Shown: one piece after another, positions 17,289 to 25,442 of the stretch
Layout: every line of letters begins with the position of its first letter
How positions within the stretch are numbered: the stretch's first letter is position 1
Assembly (NCBI RefSeq): GCF_928381705.1
Contig: NZ_CAKMSR010000001.1
Location: 296,161-360,160 of the forward strand
DNA: 64,000 bases
Source: Rothia nasimurium
Lineage (GTDB): Bacteria; Actinomycetota; Actinomycetes; Actinomycetales; Micrococcaceae
Direction: 5' to 3'
Notes under the pieces: model-generated
The model's input: only the letters and a program-made list of their open reading frames with translations
Databases searched by the model: none
Told to the model about the DNA's origin: nothing
Made by a program: the position numbers and the translations under genes

Positions 17289-17830
17289 GAGAGCTCTCCT
17301 TCCGCTGTACCCTCAGCGTCGAGGGTAAAGGCCACGCACCGTTCGAAACCGTAGCTCGGCAGGCCGCTACTGTTATTCACCATACGGCTAATAACCGTGC
17401 GGTATGACTCGGGGGAATCCAGCTCATAGGCCAGTGAATAATCAGGGTTAGCAGGCGGGTCTGAGCGCATGTTAGGGCCCTCGTAGTCAACCGTGGTGGC
17501 GTCCTGCTGGTAGACGATGCCGCCGTCCTTCGCGCACCAGATAACGGAGAATTTATGGGCCAGAAGCTCCTTGCCCAGAATATTCGTTTCGGCCACGCGC
17601 GTGAAGGCCTGCCAGCACTGGGCGTCGGAATAGCCGGGTACTGCTGCCTTGCGGGTCACCGTAATGTGTCCAATAGGCTCACTGCTCGGTGAGCGCCCTA
17701 AAGTTGAAGCTCCCGCCAGGAAAAACGAGGCAGCAACGGCGAGCAAGAGACTCAAGCCGAGTGCGGCGCCGGCAACGATGCCGGGTCGCTTTTTCTGACG
17801 GTATGTTCCTTGCAAATCCTGACGATTCAT
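17273..17830 (-). CDS. membrane-anchored secreted protein, duplicated pair member B1
   Basis: 185 residues: basic N-terminus (RQKKRP), a membrane helix at about 17-40, then an extracytoplasmic domain with cysteines in QCWQAF, SVIWC, YGFERC and near the C-terminus. It is the first gene of the four-gene set B1-A1-B2-A2. AAAGGTG is its ribosome site, and it lies inside an inverted repeat (17832-17857) that could hide it. Confidence 0.8.
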   Translation of the reverse strand: MNRQDLQGTYRQKKRPGIVAGAALGLSLLLAVAASFFLAGASTLGRSPSSEPIGHITVTRKAAVPGYSDAQCWQAFTRVAETNILGKELLAHKFSVIWCAKDGGIVYQQDATTVDYEGPNMRSDPPANPDYSLAYELDSPESYRTVISRMVNNSSGLPSYGFERCVAFTLDAEGTAEGELSCVPN

Positions 17831-17831
17831 G

Positions 17832-17857
17832 GTTCACACCTTTCAGAAGTTGTGAAC
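17832..17857 (-). promoter_or_regulatory. dyad enclosing the ribosome site of the duplicated membrane-gene cluster
   Basis: GTTCACA and TGTGAAC (7-bp perfect arms, 12-nt spacer) flank the AAAGG ribosome site of the B1 gene. A TAATCT -10-like box lies just upstream. It could be a repressor operator or an RNA hairpin limiting translation. Confidence 0.45.
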
Positions 17858-17919
17858 TAGATTACCTCAAAAGCTGGGCATATTCTAGACCTGTAGAGGA
17901 AAAATCTCCAGCATCTTCC

Positions 17920-18426
17920 CTAGATTTCCAAAATCATTCGAGTATTTCCCAGCGTATTGGGCTTTACCCGGGCAAGGTCAAGAAACTCAGCCACACCCTC
18001 ATCGTGCGACCGCAGCAGTTCCATAAAAGTCTCAGGGTCAATCTGATCCTGATTCTCCATCACCCTAAACCCCTGGCGCTTGAAGAAATCCACCTCAAAG
18101 GTCAGGCAAAAAACACTGGCTACGCCAAGCTGCCTAGCCCGCTCCACCAGAGCGGCCACCAGGGCGTGCCCCACTCCCCGACCGCGCGCAGCAGGAGCTG
18201 CCGCCAGCGTCCTAATTTCAGCGATATTCTGCCACATCACGTGCAGGGCCCCGCAGCCGAGAACCTGCCCGGCGGCATCCTCAACAATAAGGAACTCCTG
18301 GATAGCCTCATAGTAGGCCACAGCTTCTTTATCAAGCAGGATCCCCTCAAGTGCCAGCGGTCGCACCAGGGCTTGGATAGCGGGTACATCGCGCACGGTG
18401 GCGGGGCGGACGGTCACATCTGTCAT
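17920..18426 (-). CDS. GNAT amino-acid N-acetyltransferase (ArgA-like)
   Basis: A 168-residue GNAT enzyme of the type annotated as N-acetylglutamate synthase in actinobacteria (Rv2747-like). The acetyl-CoA loop AARGRGVGHAL (near 84-94) is the Q/RxxGxG/A motif. The C-terminal tail DEGVAEFLDLARVKPNTLGNTRM is typical of this subgroup. The likely role is acetylation of glutamate, the first step to arginine, but no arg genes are nearby. TAGCCT 6 nt before the ATG could be a leaderless -10; GAGGA adjacent to the ATG is an alternative signal. Confidence 0.8.
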   Translation of the reverse strand: MTDVTVRPATVRDVPAIQALVRPLALEGILLDKEAVAYYEAIQEFLIVEDAAGQVLGCGALHVMWQNIAEIRTLAAAPAARGRGVGHALVAALVERARQLGVASVFCLTFEVDFFKRQGFRVMENQDQIDPETFMELLRSHDEGVAEFLDLARVKPNTLGNTRMILEI

Positions 18427-18493
18427 TCCTCAAGGCTACTGCCCTGCCCGCCCGGGAGCCAAAGCCCCGTGAGACGCGAAGCCGCTTAAACAA

Positions 18494-18535
18494 TAAATCA
18501 GCCCCCGACCACCAAACGGCGCGGGAGCTGATTTA
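18494..18535 (-). terminator. hairpin upstream of the GNAT gene
   Basis: TAAATCAGC (18494-18502) pairs with GCTGATTTA (18527-18535). On the minus strand ATTGTTT follows. It lies between clpC and the GNAT gene, too far from clpC to be its main terminator. Confidence 0.4.
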
Positions 18536-18783
18536 CATCATTACACACACATACACACAAGAGTCTTCTTGTCCTAAAGTTACCCCACACACCGGGGCTT
18601 TATCGCTTCAGGGGCTCTGTCGAACCGTATGACTTAAGTATGGCAAGCCAGCCTTGAACGCAAGCCTTAAAGAGCTGGGTGCAAGCTGAAAGGTTGGTCA
18701 AGCTTTGGTTACATTTTTGACCGCCCATCACAAAAGCATCACAGAACTAGCTAGCGCACCACAAAACTACCCGGTGCAACACA

Positions 18784-18828
18784 AAGCCGCCTGCGGCGTC
18801 CTTGGTATCAGGACGCTGCAGGCGGCTT
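18784..18828 (-). terminator. clpC terminator
   Basis: AAGCCGCCTGC (18784-18794) pairs perfectly with GCAGGCGGCTT (18818-18828), and the inner GGCGTCC/GGACGCT tract extends the stem. It starts 17 bp after the clpC stop codon. The T-tract is weak. Confidence 0.65.
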
Positions 18829-18845
18829 GCGCTTGCAGAAGCGGC

Positions 18846-21464
18846 TTAGCGCTCGTCGGCCTCGCGGGCCTCTTCAGCCTCGAAACGCTGCTCGGCAGTC
18901 TCGTTAGCTACCTCAGCTTCGGGGATTGCGGGCAGCTCCTTCTCATCCTCACCAAAGGCCTTGTCAAAAGCCTCGGCGTCCAGCTCACCCAGAGGAGCTG
19001 ACGAGAAGGTGAACTTAGCCAGGTCACCCTCGCCCTCAACGTCCACTGTGATCTTCTCACCGGACTTGATCTCACCGAAGAGGATCTTCTCAGAGAGCGG
19101 GTCTTCCAGGTTGCGCTGCATCTCGCGGCGCAGCGGGCGGGCACCCATGGAGGGGTCGTAGCCCTTAGCTGCCATGAGAGCCTTAGCCTTATCGGTCAGC
19201 TCGATGGACATATCCTGCTCGGCCAGGCGCTTAGCCAGGCGGGCAACGAAGAGGTCAACGATCTGCAGGATCTCAGACTCGGAGAGCTGGGGGAAGACGA
19301 TGATGTCGTCCACGCGGTTGAGGAACTCAGGGCGGAAGTGCTCCTTGAGGGATTCCATCACGCGACCCTGCATACGCTCGTAGGAGCCCTGGTCATCGCC
19401 TACCTGCTGGAAGCCAACGGGTACACGGCGGGCCATCTCACGGGAACCAAGGTTGGTGGTCATGATGATCACGGTGTTCTTGAAGTCCACAACACGACCC
19501 TGGGAGTCGGTCAGGCGGCCGTCTTCCAGAATCTGTAGCAGGGAGTTGAAGAGGTCGGCGTGAGCCTTTTCGACCTCGTCAAAGAGCACAACGGAGAAGG
19601 GCTTGCGGCGGACCTTCTCGGTCAGCTGGCCACCCTCTTCGTAGCCGACGTAGCCGGGAGGGGCACCGAAGAGGCGGGAAACGGTATGCTTCTCCTGGTA
19701 CTCCGACATATCCAAGGTGATGAGGGCGTCCTCGTCCCCAAAGAGGAACTCAGCCAGGGCCTTAGCCAGCTCGGTCTTACCGACACCGGTGGGGCCGGCG
19801 AAGATGAAGGAGCCGCCGGGGCGCTTGGGGTCCTTGAGGCCAGCACGGGTACGGCGAATTGAACGGGAGAGAGCCTTGATGGCGTTCTCCTGGCCGATGA
19901 CGCGCTTGTGCAGCTCCTCCTCCATCTTGAGCAGACGGCCGGACTCTTCCTCGGTAATCTTGTAGACCGGAACACCGGTGGAGAAGGCAAGGACGTCGGC
20001 GATAACCTCGGGGGTCACCTCGCCGAAGGCGTCGCCAGCGTTGCGCCACTGCTGCTCAGCCTCTTCCTTCTCAGCAGCCAGCTTCTGCTCCTTATCGCGC
20101 AGGTCAGCTGCTTTCTCGAACTCGTTAGCCGCGATGGCCTCTTCCTTCTCGCCCTTGAGCTTGGCGATGCGCTCTTCAAGCACCTTGATTTCAGGCGGAG
20201 CGGTCATGCGCTTGATACGCAGGCGGGCACCGGCCTCGTCAATCAGGTCAACAGCCTTATCGGGCAGGAAGCGGTCAGAGATGTAGCGGTGGGCCAGGTT
20301 AACGGCGGTTTCCAGAGCCTCATCTGAGATGGTCACGCGGTGGTGAGCTTCGTACTTATCGCGCAGACCCTTAAGAATCTCAACAGCCAGCTCGGGGCTG
20401 GGCTCATCGACCTGGATGGGCTGGAAACGGCGCTCCAGGGCGGGGTCCTTCTCAATGTGCTTGCGGTACTCATCGAGGGTGGTTGCACCGATGGTCTGCA
20501 GCTCGCCACGGGCCAGCATGGGCTTCAGAATTGAGGCAGCGTCGATAGCGCCCTCAGCGGCACCTGCACCGACCAGGGTGTGAATCTCATCGATGAAGAG
20601 GATGATGTCGCCGCGGTTGCGAATCTCCTTCAGCACCTTCTTCATACGCTCTTCGAAGTCACCGCGGTAGCGGGAACCCGCCACCATAGAACCCAGATCC
20701 AGGGTGTAAAGGTGCTTGTCCTTCAAGGTTTCAGGTACATCCCCGTGCACAATCGCCTGAGCCAGGCCCTCAGCAACGGCGGTCTTACCCACACCGGGCT
20801 CACCAATCAGCACGGGGTTGTTCTTAGTACGGCGAGAGAGCACCTGCATAACGCGCTCCATCTCCTTATGGCGACCAATCACAGGGTCAAGCTTGCCCTC
20901 GCGCGCCGCAGCCGTGAGGTTACGTCCGAACTGGTCAAGAATGGCAGACCCAGCCGGGGTGCCCTCGCGGGAGTTACCCGCACCCACACCGGCGGTCTCC
21001 TTGCCGCCCTCACCGTTGTTGTTGCCGGGGTAGCCAGAAATCAAATCCATCACGGTCTGGCGGACCTTAGCGGGCTCAGCACCCAGCTTGGTCAGAATCT
21101 GGTTACCCACACCCTCATTAGCGCGCACCATACCCAGCAGGATGTGCTCAGTACCAATGTAGCCGTGGTTCAGCTGGATAGCCTCGCGCATCGACAGCTC
21201 AAGAACCTTCTTAGCGCGCGGGGTAAAGGGAATATGACCGCTGGACGCCTGCGGGCCAGAACCGATGATGTCCTGCACCTGGTCACGCACGGCAGTGAGA
21301 TTAATACCGAGCGACTCAAGAGCGCGAGCCGCAATACCCTCACCCTCGTGAATCAGACCGAGCAGAATGTGTTCGGTACCGATGTAGTTGTGGTTCAGCA
21401 TGCGTGCTTCTTCTTGGGCAAGCACGATGACGCGACGGGCGCGGTCGGTAAACCGTTCAAACAT
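18846..21464 (-). CDS. clpC: ATP-dependent Clp protease ATPase subunit ClpC
   Basis: Hsp100 unfoldase that feeds substrates to ClpP; 872 residues, normal for actinobacterial ClpC1. Two Clp_N repeats occupy 1-145 ([13 protein letters not shown] and [13 protein letters not shown]). AAA-1 has Walker A GEPGVGKT at 221-228, a UVR-type coiled middle segment lies near 420-460, AAA-2 has GPTGVGKT near 560, and a C-terminal D2 small domain and acidic tail follow. AAGGAG lies upstream of the ATG. It is monocistronic; ctsR, mcsA and mcsB are absent, as usual in actinobacteria. lsr2 lies upstream, the mycobacterial arrangement. Confidence 0.98.
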   Translation of the reverse strand: MFERFTDRARRVIVLAQEEARMLNHNYIGTEHILLGLIHEGEGIAARALESLGINLTAVRDQVQDIIGSGPQASSGHIPFTPRAKKVLELSMREAIQLNHGYIGTEHILLGMVRANEGVGNQILTKLGAEPAKVRQTVMDLISGYPGNNNGEGGKETAGVGAGNSREGTPAGSAILDQFGRNLTAAAREGKLDPVIGRHKEMERVMQVLSRRTKNNPVLIGEPGVGKTAVAEGLAQAIVHGDVPETLKDKHLYTLDLGSMVAGSRYRGDFEERMKKVLKEIRNRGDIILFIDEIHTLVGAGAAEGAIDAASILKPMLARGELQTIGATTLDEYRKHIEKDPALERRFQPIQVDEPSPELAVEILKGLRDKYEAHHRVTISDEALETAVNLAHRYISDRFLPDKAVDLIDEAGARLRIKRMTAPPEIKVLEERIAKLKGEKEEAIAANEFEKAADLRDKEQKLAAEKEEAEQQWRNAGDAFGEVTPEVIADVLAFSTGVPVYKITEEESGRLLKMEEELHKRVIGQENAIKALSRSIRRTRAGLKDPKRPGGSFIFAGPTGVGKTELAKALAEFLFGDEDALITLDMSEYQEKHTVSRLFGAPPGYVGYEEGGQLTEKVRRKPFSVVLFDEVEKAHADLFNSLLQILEDGRLTDSQGRVVDFKNTVIIMTTNLGSREMARRVPVGFQQVGDDQGSYERMQGRVMESLKEHFRPEFLNRVDDIIVFPQLSESEILQIVDLFVARLAKRLAEQDMSIELTDKAKALMAAKGYDPSMGARPLRREMQRNLEDPLSEKILFGEIKSGEKITVDVEGEGDLAKFTFSSAPLGELDAEAFDKAFGEDEKELPAIPEAEVANETAEQRFEAEEAREADER

Positions 21465-21548
21465 TGAACACTCCTTGGAAACTTACTATTACCCAAAAGA
21501 TTACGCGCGTTTCTGCGCCCGCGGGGCCCTGTTCGCCACGGAATGAAT

Positions 21549-21694
21549 GGGGCTTATTTATCAGGGTTCCGCATGCTCACGCTCACTGCCGACCCTCTCG
21601 CCGGTTCGCTACGCTCACAAGCGATTCACGCCAGCCCCGAAGCCAGCAGCTTCGCTGTGAGCATGCTTCACCCGCACTTATTGAATAAGCTTCA
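21549..21694 (-). repeat. dispersed palindromic repeat, copy 1
   Basis: About 145 bp with ends GGCTTATTTA and TTGAATAAGC. Read on the minus strand it aligns over nearly its whole length with 52974-53120 (shared blocks include CTCACAGCGAAGCTGCTGGC, GGCTGGCGTGAATCGC and GAGAGGGTCGGCAG). It is non-coding and rich in internal dyads, so probably a MITE- or REP-like element. Confidence 0.7.
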
Positions 21695-21772
21695 TTTACT
21701 CGATAAGACCTGCCGAAACATCACCCAATTTTTCTTCTACACGCATGTTTTATAGGCCGCTTATAAATAATT

Positions 21773-21803
21773 GAGGCGGAACCCGCTCAGCGGGTTCCGC
21801 CTC
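21773..21803 (-). terminator. lsr2 terminator
   Basis: GAGGCGGAACCCGCT and AGCGGGTTCCGCCTC form a near-perfect 14-15 bp stem with a tiny loop. A T/A-rich tract follows on the minus strand. Confidence 0.8.
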
Positions 21804-21825
21804 ATAGAGACAAGAAGAAGATTAT

Positions 21826-22179
21826 TTACTTGCTTTCTTTGCCCATAGCCTTGTAGTAGGCGTCCTGAATATGCTGCTGAATACGGCCGCGGTTGGAAAC
21901 CTCGTGGCCATTCTCCTGGGCCCACTTACGGATTTCAGCGATTTCGGGGTTGCGCTTAGCGGTAGTGCGTGAGCCTGCGGGGCGGCCGGGAGTGCGCTGG
22001 GCACCCTGGACGCGGCGGGCCTTAGCTGCGAAAGGACGGATGGCGTCGCGCAGGCGGGCAGCGTTAGCGCTAGAAAGATCGATTTCGAACTGGCCGCCGT
22101 CGAGACCGAAACGTACGGTTTCTTCTGCGGGGCCGCCGTCGAGATCGTCTTCAAGAATAATCTTGACCTTCTGAGCCAT
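21826..22179 (-). CDS. lsr2: Lsr2 nucleoid-associated xenogeneic silencer
   Basis: A 117-residue H-NS-like protein of actinobacteria that bridges DNA and silences AT-rich foreign genes. Residues 1-60 are the dimerisation/oligomerisation domain (VKIILEDDLDGG at the start). A basic linker follows (RRVQGAQRTPGRPAGSRTT). The C-terminal domain carries the AT-hook-like RGR within VSNRGRIQQHI (near residues 96-98). AAGGAG lies ahead of the ATG. It is located between clpC and lysS, as in Mycobacterium. Confidence 0.96.
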   Translation of the reverse strand: MAQKVKIILEDDLDGGPAEETVRFGLDGGQFEIDLSSANAARLRDAIRPFAAKARRVQGAQRTPGRPAGSRTTAKRNPEIAEIRKWAQENGHEVSNRGRIQQHIQDAYYKAMGKESK

Positions 22180-22294
22180 TATTTTCTCCTTGGATGAGGC
22201 TGTTTAGGGAATATGAACTCAACCGCGTTTTTGGGCAGGGAGACGTATAGGGAATATCCGCCTTCTACCCTTTTCTGTGGGGTACGCAATCGAG

Positions 22295-22315
22295 TTAGTC
22301 ACCCTTGATGACTAA
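22295..22315 (-). promoter_or_regulatory. dyad in the AT-rich lsr2 upstream region
   Basis: TTAGTCA and TGACTAA (7-bp arms, 7-nt spacer) lie about 115 bp upstream of the lsr2 start in a markedly AT-rich stretch (22180-22381). It could be an operator, or the end of the upstream small gene's transcript. Confidence 0.3.
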
Positions 22316-22381
22316 AATAAATAGTACATATTCTTTTCTCAAAAAGGAAATAAAGTCACGCTTCAGAGAACAAAAAGACTT

Positions 22382-22579
22382 TTATTTAGTTTCTGATGTT
22401 CCAAAAGGATCCCGTGTTCCTTCTGCGTTTTTTACAGAGCGGTACCAGGTTTCGGCGTCCTTTTCGATATCCCGGCGGGCAGCACGCTCGGTGCGGTCAG
22501 CGCGGTTCATCCAGCGCAAAATAAAATAAAGCACCAGGCCCGCACCTATGGAGGGAACCAGGCCAATCAGGAATTCCAT
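22382..22579 (-). CDS. small single-pass membrane protein (65 aa)
   Basis: The start is placed at the ATG at 22579, which has AAAGGTAGAG upstream; the longer open frame would add a stretch that belongs to the adjacent repeat. One hydrophobic helix (about residues 3-21, FLIGLVPSIGAGLVLYFIL) is followed by a charged cytosolic tail (RADRTERAARRDIEKDAE). Small proteins of this shape lie near lysS/lsr2 in related genomes (recollection, not checked). Function unknown. Confidence 0.65.
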   Translation of the reverse strand: MEFLIGLVPSIGAGLVLYFILRWMNRADRTERAARRDIEKDAETWYRSVKNAEGTRDPFGTSETK

Positions 22580-22627
22580 CTCTTCTCTACCTTTCTCGGG
22601 TTTACAAGACTTGTCGAAACAATGGCT

Positions 22628-22825
22628 GTAGCAGGCTCGCAGCGAAGCTGCTGGCTCCGATGAAGTGAGCGGGTGCGAGCGCGCGAGCACGCAAGAGCGA
22701 ACGAAATCCGCCGCAAGGCGGGGCGTGAGGGTCAGGCTTACGCCTATTCCGCCCGCAGATTTATTTCCTCGCTCGCTCGGAATCTGCTGGGCTTCATGAG
22801 CGCGAGCCTGCGAAGCCCTTTGAAC
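22628..22825 (+). repeat. dispersed palindromic repeat, diverged copy 3
   Basis: Terminal blocks GCAGGCTCGC (22631-22640) and GCGAGCCTGC (22802-22811) are inverted. The left block continues as AGCGAAGCTGCTGGCTC, shared with the repeats at 21549 and 52974. The internal sequence differs from those copies and is full of short dyads (for example TCCGCCGCAAGGCGG). Confidence 0.5.
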
Positions 22826-22877
22826 ACATCAGATACACTTCCTCCAATCTACCCCAGGTAACTGGCAAACAGGACAT

Positions 22878-22911
22878 GAAAAAGCCCGCCCGGCAGGCTG
22901 CCAGGCGGGCT
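22878..22911 (-). terminator. lysS terminator
   Basis: On the minus strand AGCCCGCCTGGC pairs with GCCGGGCGGGCT and is followed at once by TTTTTC: a canonical intrinsic terminator 20 bp after the lysS stop. Confidence 0.85.
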
Positions 22912-22930
22912 AGAGGGGCGTGAGGACGCT

Positions 22931-24451
22931 TTACTCGGCTTCGGGCTTCATCAGCGGGAAGAGGATGGTTTCGCGGATGCCTACACCGGTGAAGAGCATA
23001 ATCAGGCGGTCGATGCCCAGGCCCAGGCCACCCATGGGAGGCGCACCGTATTCAAGGGCGCGCAGGAAGTCGTCGTCGAGCTGCATGGCTTCGTCATCGC
23101 CACCGGCAGCCAGCTTGGACTGCTCAGTGAGGCGCTCACGCTGAATCACGGGGTCAATGAGCTCGGAGAAGGCGGTGCCTCGCTCCATACCGCCGATAAT
23201 CAGGTCCCAGGCCTCAATCAGGTTGGCCTCGGAGCGGTGCTGACGGGCCAGCGGCTGGGCTGAGGGCGGGTAGTCGTAGACGAAGGTGGGGTTAATCAGG
23301 GTGGGCTCCACGATTTCGCCGAAGAGCTCAACGACTAGCTTCTCGGCGTCCCACTTGGGGTCAACGGGAACCTCGTGCTTCTCGGCGATAGCGCGCAGTT
23401 CTTCTGCGGTGGTGGCGGGGGTGACCTCAACGCCTACAGCTTCAGAGAGACCGGGGTAGACACCCAGCCACTTCCACTCGCCGGTGAGGTCGATGGTACC
23501 TGCTTCGGTTTCAATCTGGTGTACACCTACGGCGTCAGCGCAGGCCATGATAATTTCCTGCATACGCTTGGCCATGACGAACTGGTCGGCATAGGCCTCG
23601 TAGCATTCCAGAGTGGTGAATTCGGGGCTGTGGGTGGAGTCTACGCCCTCGTTGCGGAAGACGCGGCCAATTTCGTAGACGCGTTCCAGGCCACCGACCT
23701 CAGCACGCTTGAGGAAGAGCTCGGTAGCGATGCGCAGGGTCATGGGCTGGTCGAAAGCGTTCAGGTGGGTTTCGAAGGGGCGGGCTGCTGCGCCACCGTG
23801 GATGAGCTGCAGGATGGGGGTCTCCAGCTCAATATAGCCGTGGTCGTTCAGGACGTTACGCACGGTCTGGGTAATCTTGGCGCGCTTGATCACCAGGTCG
23901 CGGGCTTCATCGCGCACCATCAAATCGAGGTAGCGCTGGCGCACGCGGGTCTCTTCGTTCAGGTCGGAGTGCAGGTTGGGCATGGGGCGCAGGGCCTTGG
24001 ATGCCATCTGCCATTCTTCGGCCATGATGGAGAGCTCGCCGCGGCGGGAAGAAATAACCTCGCCCTTGACGAAGACGTGATCGCCCAGATCAACCAGGGC
24101 CTTCCAGTCTGCCAGGGATTCTTCGCCTACGCTGGCCAGGGAAATCATGGCCTGGATGCGGGTGCCGTTGCCCTGCTGAAGGGAGGCGAAGCAGAGCTTG
24201 CCGGTGTTGCGGACGAAAACCACGCGTCCGGCGACACCCACGATGTCACCGGTGGTCTGGTCAGCTTCGAGCGTACCGTCGTACTTTTCGCGAATTTCGG
24301 TGATGGTGTGGGTGACGGGGACGCCCACGGGGTAGGCTTCGCGCCCGGATTCAAGCAGCTTGGCGCGCTTTTCGAGGCGGATCTGCATCTGCTCTGAGAC
24401 GCCGTGGTCGAAGCCGGTGGTTTCTGCGGGGGTGTTGCCCTGTTCAGTCAA
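22931..24451 (-). CDS. lysS: lysyl-tRNA synthetase (class II)
   Basis: Charges tRNA-Lys; 506 residues from the TTG at 24451. An N-terminal OB-fold (about 60-170) precedes the class II core, with motif 2 in YEIGRVFRNEGVDSTHSPEF and motif 3 in GGLGLGIDRLIMLFTG near the C-terminus. An upstream in-frame start at 24526 would place the N-terminus inside panC and adds non-family residues. TTG is chosen because AACAGG lies about 9 nt upstream and the length fits LysS. It follows panC by 34 bp, probably in one transcript. Confidence 0.93.
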   Translation of the reverse strand: MTEQGNTPAETTGFDHGVSEQMQIRLEKRAKLLESGREAYPVGVPVTHTITEIREKYDGTLEADQTTGDIVGVAGRVVFVRNTGKLCFASLQQGNGTRIQAMISLASVGEESLADWKALVDLGDHVFVKGEVISSRRGELSIMAEEWQMASKALRPMPNLHSDLNEETRVRQRYLDLMVRDEARDLVIKRAKITQTVRNVLNDHGYIELETPILQLIHGGAAARPFETHLNAFDQPMTLRIATELFLKRAEVGGLERVYEIGRVFRNEGVDSTHSPEFTTLECYEAYADQFVMAKRMQEIIMACADAVGVHQIETEAGTIDLTGEWKWLGVYPGLSEAVGVEVTPATTAEELRAIAEKHEVPVDPKWDAEKLVVELFGEIVEPTLINPTFVYDYPPSAQPLARQHRSEANLIEAWDLIIGGMERGTAFSELIDPVIQRERLTEQSKLAAGGDDEAMQLDDDFLRALEYGAPPMGGLGLGIDRLIMLFTGVGIRETILFPLMKPEAE

Positions 24452-24485
24452 TGATGTACCTGTTCTTAGGTTGGGTGTAGAGGTC

Positions 24486-25403
24486 TTAGTTAATTTCCAT
24501 GTTATCGATGAGGCGGGTGGAGCCAACGTAGGCTGCCACGAGCGCTAGCACACGTGCCTGTTCATTCTGGGGGGCCTCGAAGGTGTCGGTATCGACCACT
24601 TCTAGGTAGTCCAGGCGTACGCCGTCGGTGCTGTCGATAGTGGCGCGGGCCTGGGCGATATCCTCAGCGGTGAAGCTACCGGTGATGTACTTTTCGCGCA
24701 GGGTGGCCAGGGTTCGGGACAGAACCAGGGCTGCTTCGCGTTCTTCAGCGCTCAGGTACTGGTTGCGTGATGAGAGGGCCAGCCCGTCGTCCGCGCGCAC
24801 CACGGGCACCGGTTTGATGGTCACCTGGTGGTTGAAGTCCTTGACCATGCGCTGAATGAGGGCCAGCTGCTGGGCGTCCTTCTGCCCGAAGTAGGCGTTG
24901 AGATTAGCCTCCCCGACCAGGGGCTTGAGGATGTTGAAGAACTTATTGACCACGGTTAGCACCCCGTCGAAGTGGCCGGGGCGGGTCTTACCCTCAAAGA
25001 GGGTGCCCAGTTTGCCGGAGACCACGGTGATTTTGGGGTCGCCACCGGGGTACATGTCTTCAACGGTGGGGGCGAAAATGACGTCGACGCCAGCTTCAGC
25101 TGCCAGGGCGGCATCGGCTTCGAGGGTGCGAGGGTAGCGGTCGTAGTCTTCGTTGGGCCCAAACTGGAGGGGATTGACGAAGATGGAGAGCACCACAACA
25201 TCGTTTTGTTCACGGGCGCGGCGAATGAGGGTGGCGTGCCCGTCGTGCAGAGCACCCATGGTGGCGACGTAGCCTACGGTGAGGGGCTTCTCTGCGGCGG
25301 GGGTTTCACCGGTGTCTCGGCGGCGGCTGGCGGTGGTGAGGGCCAGGAGCATTTCGTTGCCAAGATCGGTGATGGTGTGTGCGATAGGGGCTTGACTCGT
25401 CAC
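24486..25403 (-). CDS. panC: pantothenate synthetase PanC
   Basis: Condenses pantoate with beta-alanine using ATP; 305 residues. The adenylate-forming HDGH motif is at 53-56 (HIGH-type), FVNPLQFGPNEDYDRYPR is the conserved pantoate-site block, and ALSSRNQYLS is the KMSKS-equivalent loop. A GTG start follows AAAGGA. It lies 39 bp downstream of the DUF2520 gene. panD and panB are not present here. Confidence 0.96.
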   Translation of the reverse strand: MTSQAPIAHTITDLGNEMLLALTTASRRRDTGETPAAEKPLTVGYVATMGALHDGHATLIRRAREQNDVVVLSIFVNPLQFGPNEDYDRYPRTLEADAALAAEAGVDVIFAPTVEDMYPGGDPKITVVSGKLGTLFEGKTRPGHFDGVLTVVNKFFNILKPLVGEANLNAYFGQKDAQQLALIQRMVKDFNHQVTIKPVPVVRADDGLALSSRNQYLSAEEREAALVLSRTLATLREKYITGSFTAEDIAQARATIDSTDGVRLDYLEVVDTDTFEAPQNEQARVLALVAAYVGSTRLIDNMEIN

Positions 25404-25442
25404 GGTGGTGAGGGGTCCTTTCGTGTTTTGCGCCCTCCCAGT

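Larger units (their letters stand above)
18427..18845. other. 419-bp non-coding interval between GNAT gene and clpC
   Basis: No plausible gene is seen. It holds the clpC terminator at its right end and a second hairpin at 18494-18535 near its left end. The middle (about 18560-18720) contains CCCC/GGGG and CTTAAG-centred palindromic patches and could encode a short minus-strand RNA ending at the left hairpin, but no convincing promoter was found. Confidence 0.4.

Noticed and set aside
21465..21545. HspR/CtsR/ClgR operator in front of clpC
   Set aside because: No CTTGAGT-type inverted repeat or CtsR heptad repeats; a lone GGCGAAC-like patch is too weak to call.
23375..24397. 340-codon plus-strand frame
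   Set aside because: Antisense to lysS, where class II synthetase motifs are clear. Similar long antisense frames over clpC (20580-21467) and panC/DUF2520 (24972-25922) are rejected for the same reason.
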